Assembly: GCF_937616625.2 (NCBI RefSeq)
Contig: NC_065573.1
Location: 5,595,001-5,659,000, forward strand
DNA length: 64,000 bases
Direction of reading: 5' to 3'
Origin: Mercurialis annua
Taxonomy: Eukaryota > Streptophyta > Magnoliopsida > Malpighiales > Euphorbiaceae
Made by a program: the position numbers and the translations under genes. Positions 11,697 through 23,200 of this stretch are shown here, piece by piece (position 1 is the first letter of the stretch; each line of letters starts with the position of its first letter). A model generated the notes under the pieces. The model was not told the DNA's origin. It made no database searches and was given only the letters and a program-made list of their open reading frames with translations.

Positions 11697-14302
11697 AAAC
11701 GTTTGCTTAAATTGCTAAAAAGGGGAAATAGGTGGATTTGTTTCGTAACGTTTATAAACGTTTGGCTTATATCGCTAAAAAGGTGAAACGTTTGGTTTTG
11801 TTTCGTGTCGTTTGCAAATGTTTGGCTTAAATTGCTTAAAAGGTGAAACGCTTGGATTTGTTTCGTAACGTTTGTACACGTTTGGCTTCAATCGATAAAA
11901 TGGGAAATGTTTGGATTTGTTTCGTAACGTTTGTTAAAGTTTGGCTTAAATCGCTAAAAAAATAAACCTTTGGATTTGTTTCGTGACGTTTGTAAACGCT
12001 TGGCTTATATCGCTAAAAAGGTGAAATGATTGGATTTATTTCGTAACATTTGTAAACGTTTGGCTTAAATCGCAAAAATGGGGAAACGTTTGGATTTGTT
12101 TCGTAGCGTTTATAAACGTTCGGCTTAAATGGCTAAAAAAGTGAAACGTTTGGTTTTGTTTCCTAACGTTTGTAAATGTTTGGCTTAAATTGCTAAAAAG
12201 GTGAAACGCTTGGATTTGTTTCGTAACGTTTTAAACATTTCGCTTAAATTGCAAAAATGGGTAAACTTTTTGATTTATTTCGTAACGTTTATACACGTTT
12301 GGCTTAAATTGCTAAAAAGGTGAAACGTTTGTTTTTGTTTCGTAACGTTTCTAAACATTTGGCTTAAATCGCTAAAAAGGTGAAACGTTTGGATTTGTTT
12401 CGTAACTTTTGTTAACGTTTGGCTTAAATCGCTAAAAAGGTGAAACGTTTGGATTTGTTTCGTAACGTTTGTAAACGTTTCGCTTGAATCGCTAAAATGG
12501 GGAAATGCTTGGATTTGTTTCGTAACATTTGTAAACGTTTGGCTTAAATCGCTAAATTGGGGAAACATTTGGCTTTGTTTCGTAACCTTTATAAATGTTT
12601 GGTATAAATCGCTAAAAACGGGAAACGTTTGGTTTTGATACGTAACGTTTGTAAACGTTTGGCTTAAATCGGTAAAAAGGTCAAACGTTTGGATTTGTTT
12701 CGTAACGTTTACAAACGTTTGGCTTAAATTGCTAAAAAGATGAAATGTTTGGTTTTGTTTCGTAACGTTTATAAACGTTTGGCTTAAATCGCAAAAAATG
12801 TGAAACGTTTGGTTTTGTTTCGTAACGTTTGTACACGTTTTGCTTAAATCTCTAAAATGGGGAAACGTTTGGTTTTAGTTCGTAATGTTCGTAAACGTTT
12901 GGCTTCAATCGCTCAAAAGGCGAAACGTTTGGATTTGTTTCGTAACGTTTGGCTTACCTTGCTAAAAAGGTGAAATTCATGGCTTTGTTTCGTAACGTTT
13001 GTAAACGTTTGGTTTTATTTCGTAATGTTTGAAACGCTTGGATTTAAAACGTTATGAAACAAATCCAAATGTTTCACTTTTTAGCAATTTAAGCCACGTT
13101 TACAAATTATAATAAATAAAACCAAAAGTTTCACCTTTTTAGCGATTTAAGCCGAACGATTACAAACGTTATAAAACAAAACCAAACGTTTCACCTTTTT
13201 AGCAATTTCAGCCGAACGTTTACCAACGTTACAAAACAAATCCAAACGTTTCCCCTTTTCAGCGATTTAAGCCAAACGTTTACAACGTTTTTAAACAAAT
13301 CCTAACATTTCACCTTTTTAGAAATTTAAGCCAAACGTTTACAAACGATACGAAAAAAATCTAGACGTTTCACCTTTTTAGCGATTTAAGCCAAACGTTT
13401 ACAAATGTTACGAAACAAATCCAAGCGTTTCACCTTTTTAGAGATTTAAGCCAAACGTTTACAAACGTTACGAAAGAAATCCAAACGTTTCCCCATTTTA
13501 GCGATTTAAGCGAAACCTTTAAAACGTTACGAAACAAATCCAAATGTTTCGTAACGCTTACAAACGTTATGAAACAAAACAAAACGTTTAACCTTTTTAG
13601 CAATTTAAGCCAATCGTTTACAAACTTTACGATACAAAACCAAACGTTTCACCTTTTTAGCGATTTAAGCCACGTTTAAAATGTTACGAAACAAATCCAA
13701 ACATTTCATAATGCTTACAAATGTTATGAAACAAAACCAAACAATTCACCTTTTTAGCGATTTAAGTCAAACGTTTACAAACGTTACAAAACAAATCCAA
13801 ATGTTCCCCTTTTTAGCAATTTAAGCCAAACATTTACAAACGTTACAAAACAAATCCAAACGTTTCACCTTTTTGTCGATTTAAGCCAAACGTTTACAAA
13901 CGTAATGAAACAAATCCAAACGTTTCTCCTTTTTCGCGATTTAAGCCAAACGTTTACAAACGTGACGAAACAAATACAAACGTTTCCCCTTTTTTGCAAT
14001 TTAAGCCAAACGTTTACAAACACTACGAAACAAATCCAAACGTTTCATCATTTTAGCGATTTAAGCCAAACGTTTACTAATGCTACGAAAAAAATCCAAA
14101 CATTTCACCTTTTTAGCGATTTAAACCAAACGTTTACAAACATTACAAAACAAATCCAAACGTTTCACCTTTTTAGCAATTTAAGCCAAACGTTTACAAA
14201 CGTTACAGAATAAATCCAAACGTTTCACCTTTTTAGCGATTTAAACCGAACTTTTACAAACATTACGCAACAAAACCAAACATTTCACGTTTTTAGCGAT
14301 CT
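11697..14302. repeat. HOR-A unit 3 (2606 bp)
   Basis: Same architecture, with the return switch at about 13046. Variants: GAACGATTAC at 13154, TGTACACG near 12830 and TAACGTTTAC. A C-to-T change in the plus arm near 13905 creates an ATG, so the apparent open frame is one monomer longer here. That illustrates how arbitrary these frames are. Confidence 0.92.
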
Positions 14303-16908
14303 AAACGTTTGCTTAAATTGCTAAAAAGGGGAAATAGGTGGATTTGTTTCGTAACGTTTATAAACGTTTGGCTTATATCGCTAAAAAGGTGAAACGTTTG
14401 GTTTTGTTTCGTGTCGTTTGCAAATGTTTGGCTTAAATTGCTTAAAAGGTGAAACGCTTGGATTTGTTTCGTAACGTTTGTACACGTTTGGCTTCAATCG
14501 ATAAAATGGGAAACGTTTGGATTTGTTTCGTAACGTTTGTTAAAGTTTGGCTTAAATCGCTAAAAAAATAAACCTTTGGATTTGTTTCGTGACGTTTGTA
14601 AACGCTTGGCTTATATCGCTAAAAAGGTGAAATGATTGGATTTGTTTCGTAACATTTGTAAACGTTTGGCTTAAATCGCAAAAATGGGGAAACGTTTGGA
14701 TTTGTTTCGTAGCGTTTATAAACGTTCGGCTTAAATGGCTAAAAAAGTGAAACGTTTGGTTTTGTTTCCTAACGTTTGTAAATGTTTGGCTTAAATTGCT
14801 AAAAAGGTGAAACGCTTGGATTTGTTTCGTAACGTTTTAAACATTTCACTTAAATTGCAAAAATGGGTAAACTTTTTGATTTATTTCGTAACGTTTATAC
14901 ACGTTTGGCTTAAATTGCTAAAAAGGTGAAACGTTTGTTTTTGTTTCGTAACGTTTCTAAACATTTGGCTTAAATCGCTAAAAAGGTGAAACGTTTGGAT
15001 TTGTTTCGTAACTTTTGTTAACGTTTGGCTTAAATCGCTAAAAAGGTGAAACGTTTGGATTTGTTTCATAACGTTTGTAAACGTTTCGCTTGAATCGCTA
15101 AAATGGGGAAATGCTTGGATTTGTTTCGTAACATTTGTAAACGTTTGGCTTAAATCGCTAAATTGGGGAAACATTTGGCTTTGTTTCGTAACCCTTATAA
15201 ATGTTTGGTATAAATCGCTAAAAACGGGAAACGTTTGGTTTTGATACGTAATGTTTGTAAACGTTTGGCTTAAATCGGTAAAAAGGTCAAACGTTTGGAT
15301 TTGTTTCGTAGCGTTTACAAACGTTTGGCTTAAATTGCTAAAAAGATGAAATGTTTGGTTTTGTTTCGTAACGTTTATAAACGTTTGGCTTAAATCGCAA
15401 AAAATGTGAAATGTTTGGTTTTGTTTCGTAACGTTTGTGCACGTTTTGCTTAAATCTCTAAAATGGGGAAACGTTTGGTTTTAGTTCGTAATGTTCGTAA
15501 ACGTTTGGCTTCAATCGCTCAAAAGGCGAAACGTTTGGATTTGTTTCGTAACGTTTGGCTTACCTTGCTAAAAAGGTGAAATTCATGGCTTTGTTTCGTA
15601 ACGTTTGTAAACGTTTGGTTTAATTTCGTCATGTTTGAAACGCTTGGATTTAAAACGTTATGAAACAAATCCAAATGTTTCACTTTTTAGCAATTTAAGC
15701 CACGTTTACAAATTATAATAAATAAAACTAAAAGTTTCACCTTTTTAGCGATTTAAGCCGAACGATTGCAAACGTTATAAAACAAAACCAAACGTTTCAC
15801 CTTTTTAGCAATTTCAGCCGAACGTTTACCAACGTTACAAAACAAATCCAAACGTTTCCCCTTTTCAGCGATTTAAGCCAAACGTTTACAACGTTTTTAA
15901 ACAAATCCTAACATTTCACCTTTTTAGAAATTTAAACCAAACGTTTACAAACGATACGAAAAAAATCTAGACGTTTCACCTTTTTAGCGATTTAAGCCAA
16001 ACGTTTACAAATGTTACGAAACAAATCCAAGCGTTTCACCTTTTTAGAGATTTAAGCCAAACGTTTACAAACGTTACGAAAGAAATCCAAACGTTTCCCC
16101 ATTATAGCGATTTAAGCGAAACCTTTAAAACGTTACGAAACAAATCCAAATGTTTCGTAACGCTTACAAACGTTATGAAACAAAACAAAATGTTTAACCT
16201 TTTTAGCAATTTAAGCCAATCGTTTACAAACTTTACGATACAAAACCAAACGTTTCACCTTTTTAGCGATTTAAGCCACGTTTAAAATGTTACGAAACAA
16301 ATCCAAACATTTCATAATGTTTACAAATGTTATGAAACAAAACCAAACAATTCACCTTTTTAGCGATTTAAGTCAAACGTTTACAAACGTTACAAAACAA
16401 ATCCAAATGTTCCCCTTTTTAGCAATTTAAGCCAAACATTTACAAACGTTACAAAACAAATCCAAACGTTTCACCTTTTTGTCGATTTAAGCCAAACGTT
16501 TACAAACGTAACGAAACAAATCCAAACGTTTCTCCTTTTTCGCGATTTAAGCCATACGTTTACAAACGTGACGAAACAAATACAAACGTTTCCCCTTTTT
16601 TGCAATTTAAGCCAAACGTTTACAAACACTACGAAACAAATCCAAACGTTTCATCATTTTAGCGATTTTAGCCAAACGTTTACTAATGCTACGAAAAAAA
16701 TCCAAACATTTCACCTTTTTAGCGATTTAAACCAAACGTTTACAAACATTACAAAACAAATCCAAACGTTTCACCTTTTTAGCAATTTAAGCCAAACGTT
16801 TACAAACGTTACAGAATAAATCCAAACGTTTCACCTTTTTAGCGATTTAAACCGAACTTTTACAAACATTACGCAACAAAACAAAACATTTCACCTTTTT
16901 AGCGATCT
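14303..16908. repeat. HOR-A unit 4 (2606 bp)
   Basis: Same architecture, with the return switch at about 15652. Variants: GAACGATTGC at 15760, TGTGCACG near 15437, TAGCGTTTAC near 15308, and CCATTATAGCG at about 16100, which it shares only with broken unit 0. Confidence 0.92.
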
Positions 16909-19513
16909 AAACGTTTGCTTAAATTGCTAAAAAGGGGAAATAGGTGGCTTTGTTTCGTAACGTTTATAAACGTTTGGCTTATATCGCTAAAAAGGCGAAA
17001 CGTTTGGTTTTGTTTCGTGTCGTTTGCAAATGTTTGGCTTAAATTGCTTAAAAGGTGAAACGCTTGGATTTGTTTCGTAACGTTTGTACACGTTTGGCTT
17101 CAATCGATAAAATGGGAAATGTTTGGATTTGTTTCGTAACGTTTGTTAAAATTTGGCTTAAATCGCTAAAAAAATAAACCTTTGGATTTGTTTCGTGACG
17201 TTTGTAAACGCTTGGCTTATATCGCTAAAAAGGTGAAATGATTGGATTTGTTTCGTAACATTTGTAAACGTTTGGCTTAAATCGCAAAAATGGGGAAACG
17301 TTTGGATTTGTTTCGTAGCGTTTATAAACGTTCGCTTAAATGGCTAAAAAAGTGAAACGTTTGGTTTTGTTTCCTAACGTTTGTAAATGTTTGGCTTAAA
17401 TTGCTAAAAAGGTGAAACGCTTGGATTTGTTTCGTAACGTTTTAAACATTTCGCTTAAATTGCAAAAATGGGTAAACTTTTTGATTTATTTCGTAACGTT
17501 TATACACGTTTGGCTTAAATTGCTAAAAAGGTGAAACGTTTGTTTTTGTTTCGTAACGTTTCTAAACATTTGGCTTAAATCGCTAAAAAGGTGAAACGTT
17601 TGGATTTGTTTCGTAACTTTTGTTAACGTTTGGCTTAAATCGCTAAAAAGGTGAAACGTTTGGATTTGTTTCGTAACGTTTGTAAACGTTTCGCTTGAAT
17701 CGCTAAAATGGGGAAATGCTTGGATTTGTTTCGTAACATTTGTAAACGTTTGGCTTAAATCGCTAAATTGGGGAAACATTTGGCTTTGTTTCGTAACCTT
17801 TATAAATGTTTGGTATAAATCGCTAAAAACGGGAAACGTTTGGTTTTGATACGTAACGTTTGTAAACGTTTGGCTTAAATCGGTAAAAAGGTCAAACGTT
17901 TGGATTTGTTTCGTAGCGTTTACAAACGTTTGGCTTAAATTGCTAAAAAGATGAAATGTTTGGTTTTGTTTCGTAACGTTTATAAACGTTTGGCTTAAAT
18001 CGCAAAAAATGTGAAACGTTTGGTTTTGTTTCGTAACGTTTGTACACGTTTTGCTTAAATCTCTAAAATGGGGAAACGTTTGGTTTTAGTTCGTAATGTT
18101 CGTAAACGTTTGGCTTCAATCGCTCAAAAGGCGAAACGTTTGGATTTGTTTCGTAACGTTTGGCTTACCTTGCTAAAAAGGTGAAATTCATGGCTTTGTT
18201 TCGTAACGTTTGTAAACGTTTGGTTTTATTTCGTAATGTTTGAAACGCTTGGATTTAAAACGTTATGAAACAAATCCAAATGTTTCACTTTTTAGCAATT
18301 TAAGCCACGTTTACAAATTATAATAAATAAAACTAAAAGTTTCACCTTTTTAGCGATTTAAGCCGAACGATTACAAACGTTATAAAACAAAACCAAACGT
18401 TTCACCTTTTTAGCAATTTCAGCCGAACGTTTACCAACGTTACAAAACAAATCCAAACGTTTCCCCTTTTCAGCGATTTAAGCCAAACGTTTACAACGTT
18501 TTTAAACAAATCCTAACATTTCACCTTTTTAGAAATTTAAGCCAAACGTTTACAAACGATACGAAAAAAATCTAGACGTTTCACCTTTTTAGCGATATAA
18601 GCCAAACGTTTACAAATGTTACGAAACAAATCCAAGCGTTTCACCTTTTTAGAGATTTAAGCCAAACGTTTACAAACGTTACGAAAGAAATCCAAACGTT
18701 TCCCCATTTTAGCGATTTAAGCGAAACCTTTAAAACGTTACGAAACAAATCCAAATGTTTCGTAACGCTTACAAACGTTATGAAACAAAACAAAACGTTT
18801 AACCTTTTTAGCAATTTAAGCCAATCGTTTACAAACTTTACGATACAAAACCAAACGTTTCACCTTTTTAGCGATTTAAGCCACGTTTAAAATGTTACGA
18901 AACAAATCCAAACATTTCATAATGTTTACAAATGTTATGAAACAAAACCAAACAATTCACCTTTTTAGCGATTTAAGTCAAACGTTTACAAACGTTACAA
19001 AACAAATATAAATGTTCCCCTTTTTAGCAATTTAAGCCAAACATTTACAAACGTTACAAAACAAATCCAAACGTTTCACCTTTTTGTCGATTTAAGCCAA
19101 ACGTTTACAAACGTAACGAAACAAATCCAAACGTTTCTCCTTTTTCGCGATTTAAGCCAAACGTTTACAAACGTGACGAAACAAATACAAACGTTTCCCC
19201 TTTTTTGCAATTTAAGCCAAACGTTTACAAACACTACGAAACAAATCCAAACGTTTCATCATTTTAGCGATTTAAGCCAAACGTTTACTAATGCTACGAA
19301 AAAAATCCAAACATTTCACCTTTTTAGCGATTTAAACCAAACGTTTACAAACATTACAAAACAAATCCAAACGTTTCACCTTTTTAGCAATTTAAGCCAA
19401 ACGTTTACAAACGTTACAGAATAAATCCAAACGTTTCACCTTTTTAGCGATTTAAACCGAACTTTTACAAACATTACGCAACAAAACCAAACATTTCACC
19501 TTTTTAGCGATCT
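16909..19513. repeat. HOR-A unit 5 (2605 bp)
   Basis: Same architecture, with the return switch at about 18257. One G is missing near 17333 (GTTCGCTTAAATGG), giving 2605 bp. Variants: GAACGATTAC at 18365, TGTACACG near 18042, TAGCGTTTAC near 17912 and GCGATATAAGCC at about 18593. Confidence 0.92.
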
Positions 19514-21740
19514 AAACGTTTGCTTAAATTGCTAAAAAGGGGAAATAGGTGGATTTGTTTCGTAACGTTTATAAACGTTTGGCTTATATCGCTAAAAAGG
19601 TGAAACGTTTGGTTTTGTTTCGTGTCGTTTGCAAATGTTTGGCTTAAATTGCTTAAAAGGTGAAACGCTTGGATTTGTTTCGTAACGTTTGTACACGTTT
19701 GGCTTCAATTGATAAAATTGGAAACGTTTGGATTTGTTTCGTAACGTTTGTTAAAGTTTGGCTTAAATCGCTAAAAAAATAAACCTTTGGATTTGTTTCG
19801 TGCCGTTTGTAAACGCTTGGCTTATATCGCTAAAAAGTTGAAATGATTGGATTTGTTTCGTAACATTTGTAAACGTTTGGCTGAAATCGCTAAAATGGGG
19901 AAACGTTTGGATTTGTTTCGTAACGTTTATAAACGTTCGGCTTAAATGGCTAAAAAAGTGAAACGTTTGGTTTTGTTTCCTAACGTTTGTAAATGTTTGG
20001 ACTTGTTTCGTAACATTTTAAACATTTCTCTTAAATTGCAAAAATGGGTAAACTTTTGGATTTATTTCGTAACGTTTATACACGTTTGGCTTAAATTGCT
20101 AAAAAGGTGAAACGTTTGTTTTTGTTTCGTAACGTTTGTAAACATTTGGCTTAAATCGCTAAAAAGGTGAAACGTTTGGATTTGTTTCGTAACTTTTGTT
20201 AACGTTTGGCTTAAATCGCTAAAAAGGTGAAACGTTTGGATTTGTTTCGTAACGTTTGTAAATGTTTCGCTTGAATCGCTAAAATGGGGAAATGCTTGGA
20301 TTTGTTTCGTAACATTTGTAAATGTTTCGCTTAAATCGCTAAATTGGGGAAACATTTGGCTTTGTTTCGTAACCTTTATAAACGTTTGGTATAAATGTCT
20401 AAAAACGGGAAACGTTTGGTTTTGATACGTAACGTTTGTAAACGTTTGGCTTAAATTGGTAAAAAGGTGAAACGTTTGGATTTGTTTCGTAGCGTTTACA
20501 AACATTTGGCTTAAATTGCTAAAAAGATGAAATGTTTGGTTTTGTTTAGTAACGTTTATAAACGTTTGGCTTAAATCGCAAAAAATGTGAAACGTTTGGT
20601 TTTGTTTCGCAACGTTTGTACACGTTTTGCTTAAATCTCTAAAATGGGGAAACGTTTGGTTTTAGTTCGTATTGTTCGTAAACGTTTGGCTTTAATCGCT
20701 CAAAAGGCGAAACATTTGGATTTGTTTCGTAACGTTTGGCTTACCTTGCTAAAAAGGTGAAATTCATGGCTTTGTTTCGTAATGTTCGTAAACGTTTGGT
20801 TTTATTTCGTAATGTTTGAAACGCTTGGATTCAAAACGTTATGAAACAAATCCAAATGTTTCACTTTTTAGCAATTTAAGCCACGTTTACAAATTATAAT
20901 AAATAAAACCGGAAGTTTCACCTTTTTAGCGATTTAAGCCGAACGATTACAAACGTTATAAAACAAAACCAAACGTTTCACCTTTTTAGCAATTTCAGCC
21001 GAACGTTTACCAACGTTACAATACAAATCCAAACGTTTCCCCTTTTCAACGATTTAAGCCAAACGTTTACAACGTTTTTAAACAAATCCTAACATTTCAC
21101 CTTTTTAGAAATTTAAGCCAAACGTTTACAAACGATACGAAACAAATCTAGACGTTTCCTTTTTTTAGCGATTTAAGCCAAACGTTTACAAATGTTACGA
21201 AACAAATCCGAGCGTTTCACCTTTTTAGAGATTTAAGCCAAACGTTTACAAACGTTACGAAAGAAATCCAAACGTTTCCCCATTTTAGCGATTTAAGCGA
21301 AACCTTTAAAACGTTACGAAACAAATCCAAATGTTTCGTAACGCTTACAAACGTTATGAAACAAAACAAAACGTTTAACCTTTTAAGCAATTTAAGCCAA
21401 TCGTTTACAAACTTTACGATACAAAACCAAACGTTTCACCTTTTTAGCGATTTAAGCCACGTTTAAAATGTTACGAAACAAATCCAAACATTTCATAATG
21501 TTTGCAAATGTTATGAAACAAAACAAAACAATTCACCTTTTTAGCGATTTAAGTCAAACGTTTACAAACGTTACAAAACAAATCCAAACGTTTCCCCTTT
21601 TTAGCAATTTAAGCCAAACGTTTACAAACGTTACAAAACAAATCCAAACGTTTCCCCTTTTTGTCGATTTAAGCCAAACGTTTACAAACGTATCGAAACA
21701 AATCCAAACGTTTCTCCTTTCTCGCGATTTAAGCCAAACG
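19514..21740. repeat. HOR-A unit 6 (truncated, more divergent)
   Basis: The minus arm runs to about 20835 and is some 30 bp shorter than in inner units, with a deletion near 20000 where ATGTTTGG runs into ACTTGTTTCG. The plus arm follows inner units until CTCGCGATTTAAGCC at about 21735. It then continues as HOR-B-type satellite (CCAAACGCTACG). It lacks the 1-bp deletion AATGTTCCCC found in units 1-5. It is the right edge of the HOR-A array. Confidence 0.85.
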
Positions 21741-23200
21741 TTTCCAAACGCTACGAAACAAATCCAAATGTTTCACGTTTTTAGCGATTTAAGCCAAACA
21801 TTTACAAACGTAACGAAACAAAGCCAAACGATTCACCTTTTTAGCGATTTAAGCCAAACGTTTACAAAACAAATTCAAACGTTTTACATTTTTAGCGATA
21901 TAAGCGAAACATTTACACACGTTACGAAATAATCCAAACGTTTATAACGTTATAGAAGAAATTCAATCGTTTCACATTTTTAGCAAATTAAGCAAAACGT
22001 TTACAAACGTTACGAAACAAATCCAAACGATTCACCTTTTTAGCGATTTAAGCCAAACGTTTACAAACGTTACGAAACAAATACAAATGTTTCTCCTTTT
22101 TAGCAATTTTAGCCAAACATTTACAAACGTTACAAAAGAAATCCAAACGTTTCACCTTTTTAACAATTTATGCCAAACGTTTACAAACGTTAAGAAACAA
22201 TTCCAATCGTTTCACCTTTTTAGCAATTTAAGTAAAACCGAATATTTCATCTTTTTAGCAATTTAAGCCAAACGTTTACAACGTTACGAAACAAATCCAA
22301 ATGTTTCCCCTTTTTAGCGATTTAAGCCAAAAGTTTAAAACATTACGAAACAAATCCAAACATTTCATCTTTTTAGCAATTTATGACAAACGTTACGAAA
22401 CAAATCAAAACGTTTCCCATTTTTAGCAATTTAAGCCAAACGTTTACAAACGTTACGAAACAAATCCAAATGTTTCACCTTTTTAGCGATATTAAACAAA
22501 CGTTTGCAAACGTTACGAAGCAAATCAGAACGTTTCACCTTTTTAGCAATTTAAGCAAAACGTTTGCAAACGTTACGAAACAAATCCAAACGTTTCAGCT
22601 TTTTAGCGATTTAAGCAAAATGTTTACAAACGTTATGAAACAAATCCAAATGTTTCCCCTCTTTAGCGATTTAAGCCAAACGTTTCCAAACGCTACGAAA
22701 CAAATCCAAACGTTTCACGTTTTTAGTGATTTGAGCCAAACGTTTACAAACTTTACGAAATAAAACCAAACGTTTAAAATGTTACGAAACAAATCCAAAC
22801 GTTTCACATTTTTAGCGATTTAAGCCAAACGTTTACAAACGTTACGAAATAATCCAAACGTTTATAACGTTACAGAAGAAATTCAATCGTTTCACATTTT
22901 TAGCAATTTAAGCAAAACGTTTACAAACGTTACGAAACAAATCCAAACGATTCACCTTTTTAGCGATTTAAGCCGAACGTTTACAAATGTTACGAAACAA
23001 ATCCAAATGTTTCGTCTTTTTAGCAATTTTAGCCAAACATTTACAAACGTTACAAAAGAAATCCAAACGTTTCACCTTTTTAGCAATTTATGCAAAACGT
23101 TTGCAAAACGTTAAGAAACAAATCCAAATGATTCACCTTTTTAGCCATTTAAGCCAAACATTTACGTTTCACCTTTTTAGCGATATAAGCCAAACATTTA
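21741..23200 (+). repeat. Two divergent HOR-B-type units
   Basis: The HOR-B marker AATCCAAACGTTTATAACG followed by GAAGAAATTCAATCG occurs at 21931 and 22851, a spacing of 920 bp. Surrounding variants (CCAAACGCTACG, ACCGAATATTTCATC, TTTATGACAAACG) follow the order seen in the main HOR-B array. These copies are more divergent from each other than those at 27-31 kb. Confidence 0.75.

Noticed and set aside
5313..21740. CRISPR array
   Set aside because: The repeats are contiguous 60-bp monomers with no unique spacers, no leader and no cas genes, in a plant-like sequence.
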